Shown piece after piece: positions 22,225 through 31,380 of a stretch of 64,000 nucleotides of DNA. Position 1 is the first letter of the stretch, and the number at the start of each line of letters is the position of its first letter. Source of the DNA: a virus; the IMG/VR virus record IMGVR_UViG_3300030380_005901, positions 95,563 through 159,562 of that record; one strand, 5' to 3'. Below the pieces are notes generated by a model that was not told the DNA's origin, did not search any database, and worked only from the letters and a program-made list of their open reading frames with translations. Made by a program: the position numbers and the translations under genes.

Positions 22225-23169
22225 TTAGGACATAGGTGAAAATATTTTATTTAAAAAAAGACCCGCTGGTTTGGTCCTACGGTATGCCCTCCAATAAGCT
22301 TTTTTATCTTCTTCATCCTCAGAATTTTTCCAATCGTCAATTGTATTATATTTTTTAGATATATTTATTAGATCTTCCTCAGTATCCAAATAGTTTTTAT
22401 GATGTTTCATATGAGAAGTTACATCTTCCCAAAATTCTTTACCTCTTTTATATGCCTGCCAGTAAGTAAGTCTATCATCATTTTTCCACTCTGTCTTAGT
22501 TTTATATTTTAAAGCAATTTTTCTTAGAGTGTCGTCTGAGTTTAAATACTTCATACCTAAAGCACCTGTTTTAGCAATATTTAAAATTTGCCAACCATTA
22601 TTCATATACTCAGTCTCATAAAAAGACTCTAATTCTTTAGCCTCTTTAAACCCAACTTTTTCTGGTGTAAGTTTTTTAAGTTTAAGACGTAGTTGTGGGT
22701 TACTTTCTAAAAACTTACCTACTGCGGTTTTTTCTTGTTTTTTGCTATAAGAACAACTATCTGTTGTGTGTTCCAAATGTCTTCTATCAATATCACAAGA
22801 CAACCCTATATATGCTGCTTTTGGTTTATCACCATCCGCATCAGTAAATTCATAAACATATATATCTTTTTCACCAAACCAACCAGCAGGTTCCATATCA
22901 GAAGTTAATTCTCGCCAAAATTTATTTCCCTCACCCTCATTATCTGTGTTCATAACCTTTACCCTATTCTTTGCTGCAAAATAACTATTTTTATCTACAC
23001 TATTTAACCATTCTTTTATAGTTCGATATTTTTTTGCTATCTTAATTAATTCGTCATTGGTGTACTTAACCTTTCTTCCAATTTTGTGAAATCTTGAACT
23101 TAATCTCCTATCATAAGACTCTCTTTCTTTAATTTTTTTAAATTGGTTTTCAGTTATAATAATCTTCAT
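22225..23169 (-). CDS. GIY-YIG endonuclease-like protein with flanking repeat modules
   Basis: A 314-residue protein. The first 16 residues (MKIIITENQFKKIKER) carry the shared tag. A GIY-YIG-type domain spans about 103-195: YVYEF (for GIY), AAYIGLS (for YIG), the catalytic Arg/His segment DIDRRHLEH, and a later Glu in LESFYETEYMNNG. Three copies of a module of about 25 residues flank it (AKKYRTIKEWLNSV..YFAAKNR; ALKYKTKTEWKND..YWQAYKRG; SKKYNTIDDWKNS..YWRAYRR), probably DNA-binding helices. It may be a free-standing homing-type or repair nuclease. The tag suggests another destination, possibly the virion. Confidence 0.7.
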   Translation of the reverse strand: MKIIITENQFKKIKERESYDRRLSSRFHKIGRKVKYTNDELIKIAKKYRTIKEWLNSVDKNSYFAAKNRVKVMNTDNEGEGNKFWRELTSDMEPAGWFGEKDIYVYEFTDADGDKPKAAYIGLSCDIDRRHLEHTTDSCSYSKKQEKTAVGKFLESNPQLRLKLKKLTPEKVGFKEAKELESFYETEYMNNGWQILNIAKTGALGMKYLNSDDTLRKIALKYKTKTEWKNDDRLTYWQAYKRGKEFWEDVTSHMKHHKNYLDTEEDLINISKKYNTIDDWKNSEDEEDKKAYWRAYRRTKPAGLFLNKIFSPMS

Positions 23170-23172
23170 AAT

Positions 23173-23181
23173 TATAAATAT
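23173..23181 (-). promoter_or_regulatory. ATATTTATA motif (late-type)
   Basis: Minus-strand ATATTTATA three bases upstream of the ATG of the GIY-YIG gene. The presence of a late-type motif before a nuclease gene fits the idea that tagged proteins are made late. Confidence 0.35.
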
Positions 23182-23205
23182 TTTGTCAAACCAAAAAAAA
23201 ACATA

Positions 23206-24153
23206 TTATAATAAACTTTCTTTTATACGTTTTGCGGTAGTAATTAATTTAATTACACCCTTACTACCTAATTTTTGGTGTACGTCTGATAAATCAAATC
23301 GTTTAGGCATATATACCATTAGTACCCTTCCATTCAATTTAGTACTATCTAATTTTTTATATAGGTTAATTGCGTCTTTTTCTGCATCGTTGTCTAAAAC
23401 TATTATGACTTTGGCGGAAGCATTATCTATTAATTTTTTAAATAACAAATCATTTAGTACTTTACCCAACATAGGAATACTATTTGGTAGGGTGATATGA
23501 TCGAATACACCTTCTACTAAATAAATGTTAGAATCCCAATTAATTTTTCCTTCATTAAATATAATATCCATTTTAGATACTTCAGGATTTTTATACTTTA
23601 GTTTAGTGTATTTTTCAAAACTCCTACCTAAAAAATAATTTATCTTACCTTCACTGTCATATGATGGAAATATAATTCTATTTCTGTAATCTCCTACGTT
23701 AGCGTAACCTAAATTATATTTTTTAATTAAGTCTATCCCTATATTTCTTTTACTAAGATATTGTAGTGCTTGTTGATACCCACTATCATTCCTTTCTATA
23801 GTTAGTGGTGTAAAATTTTTAGGTAATCCCGTTATAACCACCTTTTCTTTGTCTACTACAACCCTTTTATTATCAGGTATTACTAACTGATATTGTTTCA
23901 TATGGTTTTTATTACCATACTTCCTAATAAGTTTATTAAGTGTCCCATGTGTACCATAGGTTTCTGAACAAGCCCAACATTTATAAACATGATGATAGTA
24001 ATTAACTTCTAAATTACCTTTACCATCTCCACAGTCTAGTCCTTTAATTGATGAACATACAGGACAGTCAAAAGATATCTGACTTTTGTTTTCATAATGT
24101 TTTTTAGAATTACCTAATACATCTTCTAAGATTTCTACAACTAATTGTGACAT
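23206..24153 (-). CDS. DNA primase (DnaG/gp61-type, zinc ribbon plus TOPRIM)
   Basis: A 315-residue protein. The N-terminal zinc ribbon has C30-P-V-C33 and C59-W-A-C62. A TOPRIM domain follows, with VEGVFDH (acidic residue, about 212-218) and VLDNDAEKD (D-x-D, about 249-257). It synthesises RNA primers for lagging-strand replication and normally pairs with the gp41/DnaB-like helicase, which is encoded at 54.4-55.8 kb. The length is close to T4 gp61 (342). TATATTTG lies four bases before the ATG. The gene is followed by the tagged GIY-YIG gene. Confidence 0.9.
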   Translation of the reverse strand: MSQLVVEILEDVLGNSKKHYENKSQISFDCPVCSSIKGLDCGDGKGNLEVNYYHHVYKCWACSETYGTHGTLNKLIRKYGNKNHMKQYQLVIPDNKRVVVDKEKVVITGLPKNFTPLTIERNDSGYQQALQYLSKRNIGIDLIKKYNLGYANVGDYRNRIIFPSYDSEGKINYFLGRSFEKYTKLKYKNPEVSKMDIIFNEGKINWDSNIYLVEGVFDHITLPNSIPMLGKVLNDLLFKKLIDNASAKVIIVLDNDAEKDAINLYKKLDSTKLNGRVLMVYMPKRFDLSDVHQKLGSKGVIKLITTAKRIKESLL

Positions 24154-24157
24154 TTCA

Positions 24158-24165
24158 CAAATATA
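24158..24165 (-). promoter_or_regulatory. TATATTTG motif (early-type)
   Basis: Minus-strand TATATTTG four bases (TGAA) upstream of the primase ATG. It is identical in sequence and spacing to the motifs at 21363 and 61500. Confidence 0.5.
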
Positions 24166-24189
24166 TGAATTTTATTTTAAAAATCCAAA

Positions 24190-24822
24190 TTAATTCCAGT
24201 CTCCACATTTTCTCATACCACCTAATACACACGCATATGCATCAGTCATATCATAATTTTCTTTAGTTAATTTGTTGTGTTTATCGTATATCCATACTAC
24301 TTGTGGTTCTATCTCACTTACTTTTTGATGTATTATCACTTTTTTATCAATATCATATGGTAAACCCCCAAATAAAACTGGATTTTTCTTTTCTATTTCT
24401 TTGTCTGTATATCTTTCACCTGATTTTTTAAATAACCTAACTTGCATTAAATCTGGGAAAGCAAATTTTCTAGCATCGTAAGATGAAACAAATTCAGGTA
24501 CTATGTTTAAAACCTCATACACTGACCTACATATCATACCATTAAATCGTAATAACGTTGCTACAGTATTTACATTATTAGATCTTAATAAAGGTTCTTC
24601 AATAAAAACCCTATCAATTTCAATATCACTATATTTTTCTAAGAAATCCTCTTCAAATATTTGAACCTTTTTTATTAAAGTTTCTATATTATTTTTAGGT
24701 TTAGGTTTAACTTTAGGTGTTATATGTGTTAACAATTGTAATTTACCATTATCACCTTTATCTTCAAAAAGTGCTATACCTATAGTTTTTGTGGACACAT
24801 CTAGCCCTAGAATTCTACTCAT
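24190..24822 (-). CDS. RuvC-like (RNase H-fold) Holliday junction resolvase
   Basis: A 210-residue protein with the acidic catalytic set of RuvC-like nucleases: Asp8 in ILGLDVSTKTIG, Glu in VFIEEPL (about 93-95) and a late Asp in YDMTDAYAC (about 190-197). The N-terminal strand-turn pattern is typical of the RNase H fold. It probably resolves branched recombination or replication intermediates before packaging, the role of endonuclease VII (gp49) in T4. The gene is immediately upstream of primase. A different RNase H-fold activity cannot be excluded. Confidence 0.75.
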   Translation of the reverse strand: MSRILGLDVSTKTIGIALFEDKGDNGKLQLLTHITPKVKPKPKNNIETLIKKVQIFEEDFLEKYSDIEIDRVFIEEPLLRSNNVNTVATLLRFNGMICRSVYEVLNIVPEFVSSYDARKFAFPDLMQVRLFKKSGERYTDKEIEKKNPVLFGGLPYDIDKKVIIHQKVSEIEPQVVWIYDKHNKLTKENYDMTDAYACVLGGMRKCGDWN

Positions 24823-24860
24823 TATAAAACATTTTTTTAATTAAAGTTTTTACACTTCAT

Positions 24861-26159
24861 TTATAAAACAACTTGTACATCAAATATTACAAAATCGTTT
24901 TTCTTTTTAATAATTTGTCTATCTACTTTTCCGATAGCCAATACTTCTCCCGTTACATCAGTTATACCAATTTCTGTTATTCTAACATCATCATTTAAAT
25001 CAATTGTACCATTATTAGATCTAAAAAATTCTCCTCTTCCTGCAATACAAATAACATTTTGTACTAAGTTATTAACAACACTATCTACAGTAGTATTAAA
25101 AGTACCACCTGAATAATAATATAAACCTAAATCATTAGTTATTATACCAGTTTCTGTATCACCACTAAAATCAGTTGCAATATTATTTACAATTGTTGGA
25201 TCGGTGAATGCTAAAATTCCTTTATCTAAATATGCCACACCAATAACGTTATCTTTATTAATTCCTGTAGGTCCAACGGTTTTAGTATTTATAAGTTGTT
25301 TATTATTTACACTAAAAGGTTTTACTTGATCGTATCCTGTAGACCAACTCTTAGTTAAATCGTCATTAGGTCTTTGTACATTATCAGAAACCATATAACT
25401 TACAGGAAAATCTTTCCCAAAAATACCTTCAGTAAATACTGAACCATCTTTATATCTACCATCTAACTGTACTAAACTAAATTGTGCACTATTAACAAAA
25501 GTTGAATAACAATCATAGGTTGTGATACCTGTTGCTTCACCACCAGATGTATAACCGGTAACTATTGGTAAAGTTGTTTTTATAGTTTTACCATCAATCA
25601 ATTCACCATAACTATCGTTATCTATTATCGCCATTAAAACTTTATCTGTAGCTAATCCACTAAATGCAGTGTCTGACCAACCACCGTTGGTTGATGTAGT
25701 TCCCGTAAATATTTTCTTTTTAGATTCTAAAATCGGTAACCTTAAACTTTCAAAATAATTGGTAAAAGGAGAAGTATTATCTGTCTTATCAATTAAAATA
25801 TAAGTTAAATTACTTCCACTTACTACTGTTTCCCCCAATGGTACTGTAGTATTAACAATAACATTGGACCCTGACTCAACCGATTTAATATTTATCTGTG
25901 TATTGTTTAAATAAAGTTTATTTTTAATTCCTACACCTACATCTATATTATCATTTGTTCCACCATTTTCACCTAAATCACCACTATTTGAAGGTACTAA
26001 CCCAGATGTTAATAACCCACTAGTCCTATAATTTGCATCAGAATCTCCTAAAACAAAGTGTGTTAGTATCTGATTACTTTGAGTTAATAATCTTTCTCTA
26101 CCAGCTAATGTTAGTTTTGCCGTTATTGATACCGTATTCGCTGAACTGATTAATCCCAT
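24861..26159 (-). CDS. Tail/fibre structural protein (paralogue of the 734-aa protein)
   Basis: A 432-residue, Thr/Ser/Gly/Asn-rich beta protein. The N-terminal module (VSITAKLTLAGRERLL ... GDSDANYR) is shared with the next gene upstream (VRVKLTDIGREQLA ... GDSEVDYNY). The C-terminal module has the pattern ITEIGITD..GEVLAIGKVDR, again shared, and like collar or fibre-tip domains with E-(V/I)-G-(I/L)-x-D-x-x-G. It is the last gene of the tail operon, where host-range proteins often lie. The exact structural role is inferred. Confidence 0.65.
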   Translation of the reverse strand: MGLISSANTVSITAKLTLAGRERLLTQSNQILTHFVLGDSDANYRTSGLLTSGLVPSNSGDLGENGGTNDNIDVGVGIKNKLYLNNTQINIKSVESGSNVIVNTTVPLGETVVSGSNLTYILIDKTDNTSPFTNYFESLRLPILESKKKIFTGTTSTNGGWSDTAFSGLATDKVLMAIIDNDSYGELIDGKTIKTTLPIVTGYTSGGEATGITTYDCYSTFVNSAQFSLVQLDGRYKDGSVFTEGIFGKDFPVSYMVSDNVQRPNDDLTKSWSTGYDQVKPFSVNNKQLINTKTVGPTGINKDNVIGVAYLDKGILAFTDPTIVNNIATDFSGDTETGIITNDLGLYYYSGGTFNTTVDSVVNNLVQNVICIAGRGEFFRSNNGTIDLNDDVRITEIGITDVTGEVLAIGKVDRQIIKKKNDFVIFDVQVVL

Positions 26160-26170
26160 TTCTTTATAAT

Positions 26171-28375
26171 TTAAAAATCAATTGTTAGTTCAATAGAGGC
26201 AGTACTACTATCCGCTATTCTTATTGGTCTAGATAATTTACCTACCATTACTAAATTACCATCACTATCTAAAATACCTACTTCAGAAATAAATCTATCC
26301 TCACCTAAAGTATATGAAGTGTTACAACTAGTTGGTAATTGTGCCCCATCTACATTAATTGTAAATAAAGTTTTATAGATAGTCGCACCTATAAAAGTTC
26401 TTAAGTTACCATAAAATAATCTCTCATCCCCAAAATTTAATTTACCATAATTTTCCCCTTTTGGTAAATCTAATTCAACACCTAAATTAAATGTATTCCC
26501 ACTAGCATTATTATATTGACTACCTTTAAGGATGAATCCAGTGTTAGCACTATTTTGGTTTTCTAATAAAACTGGATTAATTGTTTCTCCTGAATTACCG
26601 GTAATATTATTACTAGTATAATTAATTTCTCTCCATTCTGATGGATTAGGTCTTGTTTGTGTCGACTTATTTATTTTTTGACTTAAAAGAACGAATTTAT
26701 TAGCGTAAAAACCATAACCGTCATAAGATGAAGATTCTAATTTTCTCATATAAGGTAACTGATTAATATTATTAATTCTAAATTGTAAATCTTTATCCGT
26801 AGATGTATTATTATCTAAAATAGTGTACCTTTGACAAGGTAATACTGAAGTAAACCCACTGTTTCCACTAAATTGTAAACCGTATGTTAAAAACATAGTT
26901 TCACCCGCTTCTAAACAACCGCTACAGTCCCCATCTACTGATGGTATAAGGCTGGCAGATAGATCGGGTAACGTATAATTTCTATTAGACTTATAAGACA
27001 TTGCTGCCAATAATTCTTCATTATCTATTACAACTATTTTTAATTGTGGAAATACCTTACCTACCGCTAATGGTGCATCAGGTGTAACACTCATAGTAGG
27101 ATCTTCGATTAAATCATAATATTGTATATCTGTTTGATTTAATTCTTTTTCTATTGTATCAGTAACAAATGTCATACCTAATGTTGTACCACTTCCTGTT
27201 ACTTCGTTTCTTCTATGCCAAAGGATAGGAATATCTAAATTTAACAATTTACCACTATTTCCATCTATATTAAACATTTCTCCATAAAAGTTAGAAATAC
27301 AACTATTAGTATAATGAATAACTGAAATACCTTTTATAAAAGGATCCATATAACTTACGGATAACATATCACTACTCAAATTTATTTGTGGTGTTTCGTT
27401 ATAGAGTAAATATTGTTTTGTTCCTGCGTATTGTTCCGAGCCGAATAAATCATGACTATGATAATTTTCACTATTATCTCTAAATTGTCCTGCCATATTT
27501 TCAGTCCACACATTATTCATATTCCACACAGGTATATTTTCTACACAAATATCACAACTACTATCAAAAGAAAGTGTTCCTGTATTCCAATATGATGATA
27601 ATGATGGTAATCCATAATATGTATCTTCGGGATCATCTCCACCAGGTAAAGTATAATATGTAATAACTGTTCCCGAAAATCCACTAAAAGTTGGTAGTTC
27701 TCTGTCCACTTTAATTGTGGATCCACTTATACTAGTTATATTATAAACTTGATTTACTGTAGCTGCAGTCATTGTTGGTGTAGTAATATCACCTAATGTA
27801 GGATTACTAAATCTAAACATTATAAAATCGTCTTCACTTGTGGCAGTTAACGTAATACCACTTAAAACTCCTTGTATAAATGGTGTAGTATCAATTTCAC
27901 CCGTAAAATTACTTAAATCAATAGTACCACTCTCTTTGATAAATCTTTCTGAAGTTTGTGCAGTTAAACCCTCACTAACAGTTGATCCAGAAAAGAATCC
28001 TCTATCCGCAGCTTCATTACTTACCACACCTTTAATTAATTGTAGACTACTACTACTATCAATGGGTTGTATAAAATTGTTATTATTATCTAATAAAAAA
28101 GATGTTAAAAATGGTTGTTTATCTTTAGGTCGTAATACTTTAGAATAAATATTTTTAGTTACAGAACCATCACCACCATAAAAATAAAATTCTCCTGTGG
28201 AGGCGTTACTTTTGGGGACAAACTCTTTCCACCCTTTTACGTAGTTATAATCTACTTCTGAATCACCCGCAATCCAAGAATTATAAGTTAATTTTCCTTG
28301 TGCTAGTTGTTCTCTACCAATGTCGGTTAACTTAACTCTTACTAATGCAGTATTTTGTTTATTTATATAACTCAT
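26171..28375 (-). CDS. Tail/fibre structural protein (734 aa)
   Basis: A Ser/Thr/Asn/Gly-rich beta-structured protein with the same N-terminal GRE..LA..GDSE module and the same C-terminal module (ISEVGILDSDGNLVMVGKLSR) as the shorter neighbour. The middle about 600 residues are unique and contain cysteine pairs (CDICVE near 275, CSGC near 480). The sharing suggests duplication with replacement of the central, probably receptor-facing, part. Its own late-type motif lies 18 bases upstream. It belongs to the tail operon. Confidence 0.65.
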   Translation of the reverse strand: MSYINKQNTALVRVKLTDIGREQLAQGKLTYNSWIAGDSEVDYNYVKGWKEFVPKSNASTGEFYFYGGDGSVTKNIYSKVLRPKDKQPFLTSFLLDNNNNFIQPIDSSSSLQLIKGVVSNEAADRGFFSGSTVSEGLTAQTSERFIKESGTIDLSNFTGEIDTTPFIQGVLSGITLTATSEDDFIMFRFSNPTLGDITTPTMTAATVNQVYNITSISGSTIKVDRELPTFSGFSGTVITYYTLPGGDDPEDTYYGLPSLSSYWNTGTLSFDSSCDICVENIPVWNMNNVWTENMAGQFRDNSENYHSHDLFGSEQYAGTKQYLLYNETPQINLSSDMLSVSYMDPFIKGISVIHYTNSCISNFYGEMFNIDGNSGKLLNLDIPILWHRRNEVTGSGTTLGMTFVTDTIEKELNQTDIQYYDLIEDPTMSVTPDAPLAVGKVFPQLKIVVIDNEELLAAMSYKSNRNYTLPDLSASLIPSVDGDCSGCLEAGETMFLTYGLQFSGNSGFTSVLPCQRYTILDNNTSTDKDLQFRINNINQLPYMRKLESSSYDGYGFYANKFVLLSQKINKSTQTRPNPSEWREINYTSNNITGNSGETINPVLLENQNSANTGFILKGSQYNNASGNTFNLGVELDLPKGENYGKLNFGDERLFYGNLRTFIGATIYKTLFTINVDGAQLPTSCNTSYTLGEDRFISEVGILDSDGNLVMVGKLSRPIRIADSSTASIELTIDF

Positions 28376-28393
28376 TACTAATTCTTATTTTAA

Positions 28394-28402
28394 TATAAAT
28401 AT
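28394..28402 (-). promoter_or_regulatory. ATATTTATA motif (late-type)
   Basis: Minus-strand ATATTTATA 18 bases upstream of the ATG at 28375, in the 44-base gap between two tail genes. Confidence 0.4.
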
Positions 28403-28419
28403 GCTCAATGTAAATATTA

Positions 28420-31344
28420 TTAATAAATATTTCCTCTATTTGTGACAATTTCTATAGGAATTGTCGTACTATAGGTAACACTTGTTATTATTTCCCCAAC
28501 AATAGGTGTATATAATTTTTGGTTTTTAACTCTATAAATTAATTTATCACCAGCAACCGCTTCACTTAAATCAATAATCAAAGAATAATTATTTTGTCCT
28601 AATACATAAGGTGTAGATGCAATATATTTTACGTCCTTAAAATCTTCGTCACTTACATCTGTAACTTCTATAGTAAATAATCCTTCTTGACATATTGTAG
28701 GTGCATTAGGTATTACCCAAGATAACTCAGGTTTATTTGTTTCCACACTTCCAAATACACCACTAATAGGATTAAAAAACACTTGAATTAAATCACCTTT
28801 TTTAATTTCTACTAAAATTATTAGTCTTCTAGGATCTGTATCTGATCTCATATACTCTATATTATATGAAAGTTGGTTACCATTTAAAGTTAACCCTACA
28901 TCACCTATTGCATCAACCGGTAAATAATACTCATATGTTTGTTGAGTAGTATTATAATATAATTTATCTTCTTTCCCTTGTTGTCCTGTAGGTCCTGAAG
29001 AAATAGGTTCAGTTACGGTATAATTATCAATTGATAATTCATTTGGATTACCGTCCTCCACAAATGCTAACGTAACCATTCTATCTGCTAATGTTGGTGT
29101 AAAAAAGTCTATATAAAATGCATTAGGTGTGTCTGTATTAGCACTATATTCAACCCCTTTTGATTGAATTACCCCATTATAAGACACTAAGGGATCTGAT
29201 AAAGAGTTATAAAAAAATCTAGTGTCTCCAGATTCAGTTTTAAATGAAGTTACTCTTAAATTACTGATGGTATTAGGTTCTCCTGGCTCATTAATGAAGG
29301 TTGGTTCGTCCGCTTCAAAAAGATTTAAAAAGTACCAATCTGTTTCGGGATTATATAAATTATATTCCGTACCTCTTTTATAGTTATTAACACTATTTCT
29401 TCTTCTACCTAATTCTTTTTGTATTAATGTTTTAATCGGATAATCAAAATATCCTTTTATTATAAATTCCCCCTCATCTATTTCATTTAAAGGTATTGTT
29501 AATGTAGTACCACTTTCTCCACTAAATAAAGTATAATCAAAATCCTCTACTAAAACGGGATTATCATTAAATACACCTCTCTCACAATCAAAAGAATAAA
29601 TTTCTGCAGTGAAATTCAATTTATTTGGTTGTATGACATTTGAAACGTCATTTAATATTAAGTCAAACTCAAAAGGAGTTCTATCACGATCACTTATATA
29701 AACATATCTATCACAAGATAATGTCTTACTAGTTATAACATTTGGTAATCCCCATGTGGACGTAATACCTGTACTGATACCTGTTAATGAAAACCCTTCT
29801 TCTTCAAAATTACATTGTACCCCTAATCCGTTAGGTCTATGTATAATGTGTAAAAAATCTTTTAGATAATCAGCAACATATATTTTTTCATCAGGACCCA
29901 TTTGTAACGCACCTAAACTAGCAGTAATAGGTAAGTCAGCCACAATAATACTATTATCTACCATTTCAGTAGAAGAAGTGTAAGTTAAATCATATTGTAT
30001 TATTTTATTAGATGCACCATCACTTACATAGAATTTAGAAGAATCGGATGAAAATTCTAAACCATAAGGTCCGTTTATAAAAAATGTGTCACCACTTATT
30101 AATAACTCATTAGACAATGTACCACCTGTATTATTAAAATCTAATACTTGAATTAGGTTCTCATCATAAAATAGTGAAACTAATTTACTACTATCTGGTG
30201 ACGTTTTCATATACCCCCTATTAGTATTATATGTAGTACCTGTATCACTTATTACTGCAGATGCTATACCACCACTCTTTACCCTAAACGAATAAAATTT
30301 AGAATCTCCACTAGTGTGTGTTATAACCCAATAATCAGTTTCATTAAAATGAGAACAAGCGGTAACTTTTTCACAAATAGGGGTACTAATTAAAGGCATA
30401 TTTTTAAAAATAATTTTACCATCTCCACCTGCCCTATTCATATCCACTAAACTATATTCAAAACCATTAGGGTTACCTTCAAAGTCAGTAGTAAATATAT
30501 AATACTCATTACTATTTGGTCGAGGTACGATTATACTAGATTGGGTAGAAGTACCTGAACTTCTCAAATTAGCCCCTTGTTGCATAATAGTATTAGCACT
30601 AGTAAAAACTGTTTCACCATCAGTATAAAATAATAAATTACCTTCTTGATTAGATATACTACTACATCCTTCTTGTGATACTACTGCACCACTTATCACA
30701 ACAGGTGTTGCCCCACTTTTTATGGGATCGAAACTTATACCAGCTCTCTGCCCAAACAACCAATTATAATTTAATCTATCATAAGTATATTCATTATTAT
30801 CAAAAGTTACTGGACCACATAGTGTGTCATTACTACCGGAAATAGGTATTTTTCGTGTTCCTCTAGGTGTAAATTGTGGATAATCAAAACCATAAACATC
30901 TGATCTTTCTTCATGTGAATACTTATCTTCATTACTTACAGGCTCCCAACCTAAATAAATCTTTTTTTCACTTATTGCACCATAATGTTCATAAGTTTTA
31001 CCACCATCTATATATTGCATAGGGATATTTGCAAAAATTTCTTTATCAATTAAATTTTCATCTTCATCTAATTCGTAATTAAAAAAACATAATTTGTTAA
31101 TAGGTGCATCAGTTAAGGCGGTATTACCCATACTTTGTGGTACGGGCTTAAATATTAAATTTTTAACCTGTGAAAGATCATCCATAAAATATGCCCTATT
31201 AACTGTAAATAATGAAGGGGATAAAGAACTAGCTAGATAGTTAATATTTAAATTAATATCTACTTCAGTTCTAACCTCGTTTTCGGTTACTACTTTACCA
31301 TTAACACTAATTGGGTTTATTATATTTGCCTTTATATTCGCCAT
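28420..31344 (-). CDS. Tail/adhesin protein carrying a Bacteroidota-type beta-propeller
   Basis: A 974-residue protein. Residues 1-190 form a phage-type N-terminal region. Residues about 195-540 contain a run strikingly like the WD40/PD40-like repeats of Bacteroidota surface and secreted proteins: WLFGQRAGISFD, GCSSISNQEGNLLFYTDG, STQSSIIVPRP, YSLVDMNRAGGDGKI, NETDYWVITH, TSPDSSKLVS, GPYGLEFSSDSSKFYV and MGPDEKIYVAD. The C-terminal about 430 residues are beta-rich and phage-like. A propeller in a tail protein could bind host surface glycans or proteins. Its place in the tail operon supports a structural role; receptor binding is inference. A late-type motif is four bases upstream. Confidence 0.7.
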   Translation of the reverse strand: MANIKANIINPISVNGKVVTENEVRTEVDINLNINYLASSLSPSLFTVNRAYFMDDLSQVKNLIFKPVPQSMGNTALTDAPINKLCFFNYELDEDENLIDKEIFANIPMQYIDGGKTYEHYGAISEKKIYLGWEPVSNEDKYSHEERSDVYGFDYPQFTPRGTRKIPISGSNDTLCGPVTFDNNEYTYDRLNYNWLFGQRAGISFDPIKSGATPVVISGAVVSQEGCSSISNQEGNLLFYTDGETVFTSANTIMQQGANLRSSGTSTQSSIIVPRPNSNEYYIFTTDFEGNPNGFEYSLVDMNRAGGDGKIIFKNMPLISTPICEKVTACSHFNETDYWVITHTSGDSKFYSFRVKSGGIASAVISDTGTTYNTNRGYMKTSPDSSKLVSLFYDENLIQVLDFNNTGGTLSNELLISGDTFFINGPYGLEFSSDSSKFYVSDGASNKIIQYDLTYTSSTEMVDNSIIVADLPITASLGALQMGPDEKIYVADYLKDFLHIIHRPNGLGVQCNFEEEGFSLTGISTGITSTWGLPNVITSKTLSCDRYVYISDRDRTPFEFDLILNDVSNVIQPNKLNFTAEIYSFDCERGVFNDNPVLVEDFDYTLFSGESGTTLTIPLNEIDEGEFIIKGYFDYPIKTLIQKELGRRRNSVNNYKRGTEYNLYNPETDWYFLNLFEADEPTFINEPGEPNTISNLRVTSFKTESGDTRFFYNSLSDPLVSYNGVIQSKGVEYSANTDTPNAFYIDFFTPTLADRMVTLAFVEDGNPNELSIDNYTVTEPISSGPTGQQGKEDKLYYNTTQQTYEYYLPVDAIGDVGLTLNGNQLSYNIEYMRSDTDPRRLIILVEIKKGDLIQVFFNPISGVFGSVETNKPELSWVIPNAPTICQEGLFTIEVTDVSDEDFKDVKYIASTPYVLGQNNYSLIIDLSEAVAGDKLIYRVKNQKLYTPIVGEIITSVTYSTTIPIEIVTNRGNIY

Positions 31345-31348
31345 TATT

Positions 31349-31357
31349 TATAAATAT
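31349..31357 (-). promoter_or_regulatory. ATATTTATA motif (late-type)
   Basis: Minus-strand ATATTTATA, continuing as AATA, four bases upstream of the ATG at 31344. Confidence 0.4.
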
Positions 31358-31380
31358 ATTTTATTTTATAGTTTTTTATT

